Shown here piece after piece: positions 7,567 through 14,101 of a stretch of 39,873 nucleotides of DNA (within the stretch, counting starts at the first letter, position 1; the number at the start of each line of letters is the position of its first letter). The notes under the pieces are model-generated. The model searched no databases and was not told the origin of the DNA. It saw nothing but the letters and a program-made list of their open reading frames with translations. Both the position numbers and the translations under genes were made by a program. This stretch comes from Roseburia sp. (lineage in GTDB: Bacteria; Bacillota; Clostridia; Lachnospirales; Lachnospiraceae), in NCBI GenBank assembly GCA_023664725.1, contig JAMPFA010000014.1, positions 1-39,873 on the forward strand, given 5' to 3'.

Positions 7567-9181
7567 CTACTGAGTTTTTATGTACTTCTATCCCTTTGCC
7601 TAATAACGGTATTATAACCACTACCTTATCTGGGTACACTTCTACTCTCTCCAACTTTTCTAAAATAAAGCTAACCTTAACTCTATTTGTGGTATTATCA
7701 ATGTATGAGGCTATTTCCTCATCAATATTTGCCAACGTTCTATCTATTTCTGCAATATCCTCTATACTACTCTTGTTAGAGGCTATCTCTGCTTTTATTT
7801 CCTCAATCTTAGTATCTATGCTTTCTGCCTTTTTGCTGTATTCCTCTTTTGTGAGTAAACCATCTAAGAGGGCATCCAGCAATTTATCTTTCCTTTTTTC
7901 CTCTTTTATGAGGTCTGCATCTGTATATCCTCCATTGTTTTTCAATAGTTGCTTTTTTAAGGAATTAAGCCATTCCACAGCCTCCTGTTTTAAAATGTCT
8001 GGGTTAGCCTGCAATCTCTCAGCCACTATCTCCATTATATCCATGAGTGAATTGTAAGATATATTATCATTATCACAACCGCCCTCATTTATATCTCCCT
8101 TTTTCCCATTCGCTGTATCTCTTTTTCTGGTTTTCCTGCCCTTAGTCTGCTTTGTGGAGCATACCCAATACTCCTCCTTAGTAGTACGCTGTTTCCTCCA
8201 GTAAGTAGCCCCACAAATCCCACAATAGATTTTACCGCTAAAAGAAAAACCGCTTACTCTCCTACCGCTCCTCTGATCTACCCCATGCTCTACTACCCTC
8301 TCTTTATGTATTCTACAAATCAAATCCCATTCCTCCTCAGTTATGATAGCTGGTAAAGCGTTTTTCACATACACCCACTCACTTTCTGGGAGTTTAATAG
8401 TCTGTTTACTCTCAAAATCATGTTTCTCTTTGTTTATTATCATTGTACCTACATTCTTGCAATCGTACACAAATTTAGGAATATCCATAGGTTTCCACTC
8501 TTTCCCTACTGTATTCCTGTACCCAGCCTCATTAAGCTCTCTGGCAATCTGTGTAGAGCCTTTTCTAGCCATAATGCCCTCACACATAAGCCTTCTTATT
8601 TTTGCCTGTTCTGGATTTATCACATATTTTCCATCTACCTTATCCCAGCCAAACACATTACCGCTCCCCTGCAAAGGGATCTCCTGCCCTTGTCTGGCTT
8701 TCTCAATCCTGCCCTTATGGTAATTATGGAGCTTTTTAGAGAGGTTTCTGCTGTAATCCTCAGCAATGATAGCTTTTATCCCTGTTATGAGTGCATCATC
8801 TGGAGAATAAAATTTTCCATCCAGATACATATAGAGTATCTTTCCTGTAGTTACCATCCTGTTTACAAATAAGTACCAGTCTAAGGCATTTCTCATAAGC
8901 CTCTCTATATCCTTTATCACAATAATATCAAATTTATCCTCCAGCAAATCCTCATAAAGCCTCTGGTACTCATCCCTGCCCTTTACCATTGTACCAGATT
9001 TACTCCGATCAATGTACTCATCTACCTTTTTCCACTTATTTTTAGTGATACACTCCCTGTTTTCCTCTATCTGTAATTCTATAGCGTTAAGCTGTGCCTC
9101 CTCTGCTGTAGATACTCTTGCATAAAATACCGCCCTCATACCAATAGTATCTACCAGATCTTTTACTCTCCTATATGCCAT
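7526..9181 (-). CDS. int: Large serine recombinase (phage integrase)
   Basis: 551 residues. The resolvase-type catalytic domain starts MRAVFYARVSTAEEAQ (nucleophile Ser about residue 24) and includes VIKDIERLMRN. A recombinase domain follows, then a zinc-ribbon segment (YCGICGAT ... WVCSTKQ ... GGCDN) and a long coiled coil around KEEKRKDKLLDALLDG. The start at 9181 has AAAGGAGG 9 bp upstream; the longer frame to 9262 does not. It catalyses attP x attB integration. Its last codons (about SLVPTVRGRLRL, stop at 7526) lie over the attachment site and host DNA, so the C-terminal tail would change on excision. Confidence 0.95.
   Translation of the reverse strand: MAYRRVKDLVDTIGMRAVFYARVSTAEEAQLNAIELQIEENRECITKNKWKKVDEYIDRSKSGTMVKGRDEYQRLYEDLLEDKFDIIVIKDIERLMRNALDWYLFVNRMVTTGKILYMYLDGKFYSPDDALITGIKAIIAEDYSRNLSKKLHNYHKGRIEKARQGQEIPLQGSGNVFGWDKVDGKYVINPEQAKIRRLMCEGIMARKGSTQIARELNEAGYRNTVGKEWKPMDIPKFVYDCKNVGTMIINKEKHDFESKQTIKLPESEWVYVKNALPAIITEEEWDLICRIHKERVVEHGVDQRSGRRVSGFSFSGKIYCGICGATYWRKQRTTKEEYWVCSTKQTKGRKTRKRDTANGKKGDINEGGCDNDNISYNSLMDIMEIVAERLQANPDILKQEAVEWLNSLKKQLLKNNGGYTDADLIKEEKRKDKLLDALLDGLLTKEEYSKKAESIDTKIEEIKAEIASNKSSIEDIAEIDRTLANIDEEIASYIDNTTNRVKVSFILEKLERVEVYPDKVVVIIPLLGKGIEVHKNSVGSLVPTVRGRLRL
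7546..7570. other. att: Prophage attachment site (phage-host junction)
   Basis: On the minus strand the ABC ATPase codons CTT GGT CCC AAC GGT GCG GGG AAG are intact up to about 7565, and DNA further upstream is the end of the serine recombinase gene. The shared core must lie within this stretch. Serine recombinases exchange at a 2-bp core inside such a site. The precise core cannot be fixed without the other prophage end. Confidence 0.75.
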
Positions 9182-9263
9182 CCTGTAATCCTCCTTTATA
9201 TTTTCCTGTAGAAATGCCCCTGTGAGTTCGTGCCTTGCACTGGCAAGCCATTTTAATATCATA

Positions 9264-9346
9264 GGTGTATAAATTATAGCCTAAAAAATAAAAGGGCTGT
9301 ATGAGGCTATTTGAGGGGTTATTTCAGTTTCTAGTAATTATACACC
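9264..9346. promoter_or_regulatory. Inverted GGTGTATAA arms upstream of the recombinase
   Basis: GGTGTATAAATTATAG (9264-9279) faces an inverted copy whose reverse complement is GGTGTATAATTACTAG (9331-9346), with about 50 bp between. On the minus strand the arms include TATAAT-like hexamers. The pair sits between the endolysin terminator and the recombinase ribosome site, the place for its promoter, so it may be a promoter with a repressor or recombinase-linked operator. Inferred from position. Confidence 0.35.
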
Positions 9347-9365
9347 ACCTGTATAAAGATAGCAA

Positions 9366-9403
9366 CTAAAAAATAGGGCTACCGATTTTTACACCGATAG
9401 CCC
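9366..9403 (-). terminator. Rho-independent terminator after the lysis genes
   Basis: On the minus strand GGGCTATCGG and CCGGTAGCCC-like arms (9376-9403) form a GC-rich stem, followed by TATTTTTT. It lies 28 bp after the endolysin stop, ending the late operon and separating it from the recombinase. Confidence 0.75.
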
Positions 9404-9431
9404 AAACATAGTAAAAAATTATGGAGTTAGC

Positions 9432-11024
9432 TTATTTGAGTTTTAATTTCTGCCCCACGTTGATCTTATTCTTAGCTTTGATACCGTTAAGGGCTACCAG
9501 CTTTTCTACAGTAGTGCCATACTTCTTAGCAATCGCTGAGAGAGTATCACCCTTTTTCACTGTATAAGTAGATGTGCTGGAGCTTACCGCCTTAACCTTA
9601 TCTGCATCTACCCAGCCATATACTGTAGATCCGCCTCCAGATACCGCCTGTAAGTGATACGGATGAGCTGAGCCAGCATTTACCGCTGTTACCTTTGCCT
9701 TGCCCGATTTACAGCTATGCCCTGTAGCACTCCTGCCAGAGCTGGTATAATGCACATTTCCAGAAAAGGTTACTTTATCTCCTACTTTGAATTTCAAAGA
9801 GGTATTGCTCTTTTTTGTAGTTTCCTCTTTTTTAGTAGTTTCTTTCTGAGTGGTTTCCTTTTTTGTAGCAAGGCTGGCATAGTTAGGAGTAATAAAGCCT
9901 CTGATATACTTACCATTTACTGTCATCTCCCTGTAGTCTACCGCATTGTTTTTATTGCCCTCAATCACCTTAAATGTATTTCCAGATACCGATACAACCC
10001 CTCCTACATGGTCTGGAGTGCCTGTATTATCTCCTTTACCGCCATCATCCCAATCATACAGGACAAGATCGCCCATGCTGGGCTTGTAATCGTCTTTCTC
10101 CTGCCAGCATCCCATCTTCTTAGCCAGCTCAATCAAATAATAACAACTGCACTCTACAGGGATAATAGCTGTAAGCCCTGCTTTAATCGCTCCAGCACTG
10201 GTAGTAGTAGCACACCATGCATCTGTATATTGCACTTTATACCCTCTGGGGAGAGGAGTATTTTTATTGTATGTATCAATAATCTTTTTATGAGAGCCAT
10301 CACTCTCTTTACACCCTACCCAGCCTGTGAGGGTATCGACATATTTCTGCCTTAACTGTTTTTCCGTCATCTCTGTAGCCTCCTTACTTTCTAAATGTGA
10401 GGTAATCATGGAGTAAACTTTTTCTTGCCTTGTAACATAATCCCCCACTTGATTGTTATTGCTTTTATCCGCTGGATCTGTACAAAGGGCTGTATAAATG
10501 CTCTTTGCTGTATAAGGCTTTTTGGTCTTTGCTAAAATTCTTTCAAGAGCCTTATCTCCCCCTTGATGCTTGATATTGATGCACTCAGCAATAGCCCCCA
10601 CATCCATATCTCCATACTTTTTACAAATTGCCTCTGCATAGCTGGAGATCTGGCTTTCCATGAGCTTATCCTGTGATTTAATTCCAACCTCTGAGCCTAT
10701 GATCGCCACAATGCACTTAGCTTTTTTAGAGCTTGTGGAAAGATTGTATGTGGCCCAGCTCTTAGAAAAATCTTTTGATACTCCAGCAGTATCAAGAGCC
10801 TTAAACTGAGTAGGATAATCTTTCTGGATCAATTTCAAGAGGGTAAGAGCTTCCCCAGCGTACCATTGCCCTGCACCGATTGTAATAGCCTTTTCATTAT
10901 CACAATTCGCCCCAGCTCCAATCAAAGAGCTGTAATTTTGCTTACCGTAAACTTGCCCTCCAGTTTCCACCGCATAAATGATTTTTCTGATTACTTCCTT
11001 TTGCTTTGCTGTCAATGTAGCCAT
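9432..11024 (-). CDS. Modular endolysin: N-terminal lysozyme-like domain, CHAP, SH3-like, LysM
   Basis: 530 residues. Residues about 1-210 form a phage muramidase/transglycosylase-like domain ([21 protein letters not shown]20 may be catalytic). Residues about 220-385 form a CHAP amidase/peptidase domain with C271 ([11 protein letters not shown]), H339 (PDHVGGV) and E355/N357 (IEGN). [15 protein letters not shown] linker (388-405) leads to an SH3-like domain (411-480) and a LysM (487-529, [17 protein letters not shown]). Cleaves host peptidoglycan at the end of infection. There is no signal peptide, so the holin would release it. GGAGG precedes the ATG; a hairpin lies between holin and this gene. 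Confidence 0.9.
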   Translation of the reverse strand: MATLTAKQKEVIRKIIYAVETGGQVYGKQNYSSLIGAGANCDNEKAITIGAGQWYAGEALTLLKLIQKDYPTQFKALDTAGVSKDFSKSWATYNLSTSSKKAKCIVAIIGSEVGIKSQDKLMESQISSYAEAICKKYGDMDVGAIAECINIKHQGGDKALERILAKTKKPYTAKSIYTALCTDPADKSNNNQVGDYVTRQEKVYSMITSHLESKEATEMTEKQLRQKYVDTLTGWVGCKESDGSHKKIIDTYNKNTPLPRGYKVQYTDAWCATTTSAGAIKAGLTAIIPVECSCYYLIELAKKMGCWQEKDDYKPSMGDLVLYDWDDGGKGDNTGTPDHVGGVVSVSGNTFKVIEGNKNNAVDYREMTVNGKYIRGFITPNYASLATKKETTQKETTKKEETTKKSNTSLKFKVGDKVTFSGNVHYTSSGRSATGHSCKSGKAKVTAVNAGSAHPYHLQAVSGGGSTVYGWVDADKVKAVSSSTSTYTVKKGDTLSAIAKKYGTTVEKLVALNGIKAKNKINVGQKLKLK

Positions 11025-11050
11025 AAAAATACCTCCTACACAACATAATT

Positions 11051-11073
11051 AAAGGAGGGCTGTTACACCCTCC
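11051..11073 (-). terminator. Hairpin between holin and endolysin genes
   Basis: Perfect 6-bp arms GGAGGG/CCCTCC (11054-11059, 11068-11073) with a short T-run (TTTAATT) on the minus strand. The weak T-run suggests an attenuator or processing site rather than a full stop, because endolysin expression must pass it unless it has its own promoter. Confidence 0.45.
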
Positions 11074-11085
11074 CAGATAACCCTT

Positions 11086-11349
11086 TTACTGAGGATCTGT
11101 ATATTGCATCGCCCTCTCGCTGTCTGTAATCCCCTTTGTAGTGGGATCATTTAATGTATTCCACACCGATACCAGCACCATAGCCAGTACATAAGGGTTA
11201 GAAAAAGCCAGCATTAAAAGCTCCCATACTTTAGCCCACGTTGTAAGATCCTGTGCTGTAATCCCAGCATAAGCCAGTATAGGGGTTAAGATGCTAAGCA
11301 CAATCTGTACCCAAAACACAGGATTTTTAACTCTAACTTTGATATTCAT
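11086..11349 (-). CDS. Phage holin (phiLC3 type)
   Basis: 87 residues. Two membrane segments are seen, VFWVQIVLSILTPILAYAG (residues about 12-30) and PYVLAMVLVSVWNTLND (about 52-68), joined by a short loop with TTWAKVWELL. The C-terminal tail DPTTKGITDSERAMQY is the conserved signature of phiLC3-family holins of Firmicute phages. It makes membrane lesions that let the endolysin out. GGAGG is placed well before the ATG. It lies between XhlA and the endolysin, a classic lysis cassette. Confidence 0.92.
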   Translation of the reverse strand: MNIKVRVKNPVFWVQIVLSILTPILAYAGITAQDLTTWAKVWELLMLAFSNPYVLAMVLVSVWNTLNDPTTKGITDSERAMQYTDPQ

Positions 11350-11417
11350 ACTAAAAACCTCCTATAATTTAATTACGATACCTCAAAATAAGGTAAAGAG
11401 ATAAAGCGGATCACCTC

Positions 11418-11726
11418 CTACTTAATTCCAAGCTGTACAGCCAGATACCCTAAAATGAGTGTTACCAGCCCAGCAACGATAAGCCACTTGAATTTTTCCC
11501 ACTTATCACCGCCCCTGCTTTCTAACGTATTAAGCCTCTGGATAGTTTCATTAAGATCCGCCCTCATATATCGGATTTCCACTACAAGCTCTTTTATATC
11601 AGCTATAAGATCGCTGTTTTTCTGGATAGCTTTTTCTGCATCATCCAACCTGTGAGTATTGGATCTTGTTCTCTGCTCCAGCTCTGTAAACCTATGTTCA
11701 ACCTCTTTTTGTTCCTCTACCGTCAT
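11418..11726 (-). CDS. xhlA: XhlA-like protein of the lysis cassette
   Basis: 102 residues from the ATG that AGGAGG serves (an upstream ATG at 11750 lacks a site). A long coiled coil, about residues 5-75, carries the XhlA pattern HRLDDAEKAIQKNSDLIADI, followed by one C-terminal membrane helix WLIVAGLVTLILGYLAVQL. In PBSX, XhlA acts with the holin XhlB to cause lysis. Order XhlA, holin, endolysin supports this. Confidence 0.88.
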   Translation of the reverse strand: MTVEEQKEVEHRFTELEQRTRSNTHRLDDAEKAIQKNSDLIADIKELVVEIRYMRADLNETIQRLNTLESRGGDKWEKFKWLIVAGLVTLILGYLAVQLGIK

Positions 11727-11750
11727 ACTGTAGCTCCTCCTTTCTGACAT

Positions 11751-11777
11751 AATAAAAGGAGGGTATTTAGCCCTCCT
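11751..11777 (-). terminator. Hairpin with T-run before xhlA
   Basis: Perfect 7-bp arms AGGAGGG/CCCTCCT (11757-11763, 11771-11777), loop of 7, then TTTTATT on the minus strand. The stop of the small gene upstream lies in the hairpin. A partial terminator that would reduce read-through into the lysis cassette, or an mRNA-stabilising element. Confidence 0.5.
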
Positions 11778-11898
11778 CTGCCAGCTCTGGAATTTCCAGA
11801 TCGCTCAAAATCTGCTTTACCTGTTCTTTGAGAACATCTGGCACATCTGCAAACCGCTTTCTCCCCTTAACAATGAGGGTAGCATAAATCACAGCCAT
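11767..11898 (-). CDS. CD1375-like microprotein, copy 2
   Basis: 43 residues starting MAVIYATLIVKGRKRFADVP, preceded by GGAGG. The upstream extension to 11949 has no ribosome site and is not used. The pattern (short strand, K-G, then V-P and a helix) matches small CD1375-like/XkdX-like proteins found after tail-fibre genes in clostridial phages. Role unknown. A related 35-residue copy lies just upstream. Confidence 0.7.
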   Translation of the reverse strand: MAVIYATLIVKGRKRFADVPDVLKEQVKQILSDLEIPELAEEG

Positions 11899-11954
11899 AG
11901 TAGCAACCTCCTTTCTTAAAAAAGTTCTTAGGAAAAATCTGATAATCATATCAA

Positions 11955-12062
11955 TTACTCCTCATTCTCTAAGAGCCTCTTTACCTCTACCCTAAGTTTC
12001 TCTGGTACATCCTCCAGAGTTTTCAGCCCTTTTTTAATCAGTTCCACATAAATTTTAGCCAT
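11955..12062 (-). CDS. CD1375-like microprotein, copy 1
   Basis: 35 residues (MAKIYVELIKKGLKTLEDVP then a charged helix ending LENEE) with GGAGG upstream. Same layout as the 43-residue protein that follows: MA-x-IY, K-G, DVP, helix. The two are probably a tandem duplication that has diverged. Too short for most gene finders. Position after the fibre genes suggests a minor tail or lysis-timing role, which is not known. Confidence 0.65.
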   Translation of the reverse strand: MAKIYVELIKKGLKTLEDVPEKLRVEVKRLLENEE

Positions 12063-12080
12063 AGTAGCCTCCCTCCTGCT

Positions 12081-12359
12081 TTACAGCATCATCTCATATA
12101 CTTCTGTTAGAGCCATCTGCATATCTGTAGCCTGTGCCTCTAAGGAGCTGTTTTTCTCTGATATTACTTTGATATACTCATCCTTTTCATAGATTATTTG
12201 CTCCTCAATTTCCCAGCCATCAAATCCACCGCCCAGCTCATCCCCTGTAGCCTCCTCATGGATTTCTGTAATACCCTTGTTAATAGTAACATGGTACTCA
12301 TCAATCTCCAGAGGATCTACTGTTGGAGCTGTACTCCTTACGTTTACAAATTTCTGCAT
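12081..12359 (-). CDS. Conserved small phage protein downstream of the tail fibre
   Basis: 92 residues, acidic: MQKFVNVRSTAPTVDPLEID, a middle GGGFDGWEIEEQIIYEKDEYI, and a C-terminal helix ending in DMQMALTEVYEMML. Proteins with this layout are common between tail-fibre and lysis genes in Firmicute phages; function unknown. The C-terminal helix suggests oligomerisation. GGAGG lies 9 bp before the ATG. Its first 59 bases overlap the end of the full-length reverse-transcriptase frame, showing where the retroelement gene was inserted. Confidence 0.7.
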   Translation of the reverse strand: MQKFVNVRSTAPTVDPLEIDEYHVTINKGITEIHEEATGDELGGGFDGWEIEEQIIYEKDEYIKVISEKNSSLEAQATDMQMALTEVYEMML

Positions 12360-12615
12360 TGCCTTTTACCTCCGTTTCATAATAATTTTTCATATATTCC
12401 TCATTAGGAGCTACATACTTTTGATAGAGCCTATAACTATCACACCATTTTAACCACCCCTTATAAGAATTAAATGAACACCACTCGCTGTAAGTGGGTT
12501 TCACATTATTTTCTCTTTTTGCCGATATAGCCAGCATTTTCCTTTTAAAAGTTTTACAGGTAGATTTCCTCAGCAACGTATACTCTCCAAAAAACCGATA
12601 ACCGACAAAATCAAT
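12301..12615 (-). pseudogene. C-terminal (thumb) part of the DGR reverse transcriptase, out of frame
   Basis: Directly after the G run the alternative frame reads IDFVGYRFFGEYTLLRKS and later FKRKM, the conserved thumb start of DGR reverse transcriptases (G-I-D-F-x-G-Y-R-F). Reading with five G instead of six joins it to the upstream part. It has no start codon with a ribosome site of its own, so it is not an independent gene. A +1 or -2 ribosomal shift would also restore it. Confidence 0.85.
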
Positions 12616-13558
12616 CCCCCCTTACTTTTGAGGGGAATACCTGCCAGTTACTTTTTAATACCTGTTTTAAATTTACTGCCATAAACTCATCAATTTCTCT
12701 TTTGAGTTTGTGTAATTCTTCCTTTGAGCCTCCTAAAATCACAATATCATCCATGTAGAAATACAGGTACTTAACCTTTTTCTCCTCTTTCAGCCAATGC
12801 CCTAAAGGAGATAAATTATAATTTCCGCTGTACTGTGATAAGTAGTTTCCTATAGGTATTCCTACACCGTCTACATACTCTCTCCCATCATCTGAGATAA
12901 GTACATTTGCATACACACCTAACCGCTGTAATATTTCCAGATTTTCTTCTGTAGCTGGACAAGTGCTAATACTATCAATAATCTCATCCAGTAGCCAGAT
13001 AAGCTCCTCATCTTTGAAAAGCTCCCTGTACCTCTGTTTGAGTATATCGTGTAAGATGCTGGGGTAATATTTTCTCACATCCATTTTTAAGCAATACTTT
13101 GTATTCTCTGGATCTGATACTAAAATACTCTTTACCCACCGCTTACCGACTACCTCCCCATTTTTCTTAATCACTTTGGTATAGCCTCTTAAATCATTGA
13201 TAATCGGCTGTATTCCTCTTTTTGGTATAGCACTATAGGTATCTGCTATCATGGTTTTTAACAGATAAGGCTCTATTACTTGCAATATCGCCCATTGACA
13301 TATCCTGTCTGGAAAATACGGTAATTTGTATATTTCCCTCTCTTTCTTCCCCTCTTTTTTATAAAAAACTTTGTACTTAGAGGTTTTATATGTATGCTCA
13401 ATAAGGCTATTTTGCAAATTCAGTAAGGCTTTCTCTAAATTCCTGTCAACCTGTTTAACCTCTTGATACCAGCCCTTACCCTTTTTAGCGTTTTTGTGGG
13501 CTTTTTTGAGATTATCCATATCACAGATCTTAGAAAACAAATCTCCTGTATTTTTCAT
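12611..13558 (-). CDS. DGR-type reverse transcriptase, main part (frameshifted)
   Basis: 315 codons. Visible RT motifs: IYKLPYFPDRICQWAILQVI (motif 1-2 region, about 76-95), LKMDVRKYYPSI with catalytic D160, IGNYLSQYSGN with the SQ (241-242) that marks DGR RTs in place of the usual QG-SP, and FYMDDIVIL with YMDD 268-271. It stops soon after NWQVFPSKVRGD because of an extra G in a G6 run (12616-12621); the next frame carries the missing thumb. The full frame would be 418 residues, normal for a DGR RT. AGGAG precedes the ATG. It copies the TR RNA into mutagenised cDNA when active. Confidence 0.92.
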   Translation of the reverse strand: MKNTGDLFSKICDMDNLKKAHKNAKKGKGWYQEVKQVDRNLEKALLNLQNSLIEHTYKTSKYKVFYKKEGKKEREIYKLPYFPDRICQWAILQVIEPYLLKTMIADTYSAIPKRGIQPIINDLRGYTKVIKKNGEVVGKRWVKSILVSDPENTKYCLKMDVRKYYPSILHDILKQRYRELFKDEELIWLLDEIIDSISTCPATEENLEILQRLGVYANVLISDDGREYVDGVGIPIGNYLSQYSGNYNLSPLGHWLKEEKKVKYLYFYMDDIVILGGSKEELHKLKREIDEFMAVNLKQVLKSNWQVFPSKVRGD

Positions 13559-13810
13559 GGATCTACTCCTAACCTTAAAAATATTCGTATGTGCATAAAG
13601 GAGAGCCAGCTATCCACCATAGCACCCTCTGTACTCACTTCCGAGTAATCAGAAAAACGGTTTACAGGATCTCTCCTGCATATAGGCACTCCTCTATACT
13701 TTTTTACCAGCCCCTTAATTTAAGAGGCTTTTCATGTTCTGCCAAGAGGCAAGGTAACTATTGCTCACTTAGGTATTTCCAAGTGTGGGTACACACATAT
13801 TTTCATAAAA
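13559..13810 (-). ncRNA. DGR spacer RNA between template repeat and RT gene
   Basis: 252 bp with no open frame of note, between the TR and the RT start. In studied DGRs the RNA template for cDNA synthesis includes TR plus such a 3' spacer, which folds and primes the reaction. Several short complementary stretches are visible, but no fold was computed. It is too short to hold an Avd gene (about 120 codons). Confidence 0.5.
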
Positions 13811-13942
13811 TGCACATACAGTAAGTGACTGCCAATATTCCGATTACGATAAGAGGAGGCACTATTCACATTCAAGTACCAAGCTCCACAATTAGAGCCA
13901 TTATTCCATTTACCCCCTAATTTAGCAATTAAGAAATTTTTT
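13811..13942 (-). repeat. DGR template repeat (TR)
   Basis: Matches the end of the tail-fibre gene at a fixed offset of 310 bp over about 132 bp. 23 positions differ, and every one is a T in this copy on the plus strand, that is an A on the sense strand. Read in the fibre frame it gives GGKWNNGSNCGAWYLN and SSYRNRNIGSHLLYV: Asn codons (AAT) at the positions that vary, as expected for a template whose adenines are randomised. It lies outside any gene. Confidence 0.95.
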
Positions 13943-13966
13943 CATAGCTACCTTTGCATTACACAG

Positions 13967-13980
13967 AACATAATCACAAA
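13967..13980 (-). promoter_or_regulatory. Intergenic motif TTTGTGATTATGTT upstream of TR
   Basis: The same 14-mer (plus strand AACATAATCACAAA) occurs upstream of the HTH gene at 39467-39480, and with one change at 35963-35976. Here it is 25 bp before TR in the direction of transcription, the place for a promoter of the TR/RT transcript. Its role is inferred only from recurrence and position. Confidence 0.35.
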
Positions 13981-14026
13981 CATTATTAAGTTTTAGAGAG
14001 GTTTTTGTAAGTTTTTCTTTTTTTAT

Positions 14027-14074
14027 GTGAGGGGATTAAAAAAGAGCCTTTTACAGCCCTCTTAGCACCCTCAC
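14027..14074. other. Nested stem-loop just downstream of VR
   Basis: Outer 7-bp arms GTGAGGG (14027-14033) and CCCTCAC (14068-14074) enclose inner arms AAGAG (14042-14046) and CTCTT (14059-14063). On the minus strand the inner hairpin is followed by six T. It lies 28 bp after the fibre stop. DGRs often have a hairpin or cruciform after VR that helps homing; this could be that or a terminator of the tail operon, or both. Confidence 0.45.
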
Positions 14075-14101
14075 AATATTTACTTTTCCTCATTCAAAGG
14101 A

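Noticed and set aside
7347-8057. 236-codon plus-strand frame across the phage-host junction
   Set aside because: Antisense to both the recombinase and the ABC ATPase, which have clear motifs; composition is that of a shadow frame.
9717-10355. 212-codon plus-strand frame within the endolysin gene
   Set aside because: Antisense to CHAP codons with visible catalytic residues; low plausibility as protein.
12301-12576. 91-codon minus-strand frame as an independent gene
   Set aside because: It starts with an unsupported TTG and its content is the thumb region of the reverse transcriptase, so it is the out-of-frame 3' part of that gene.
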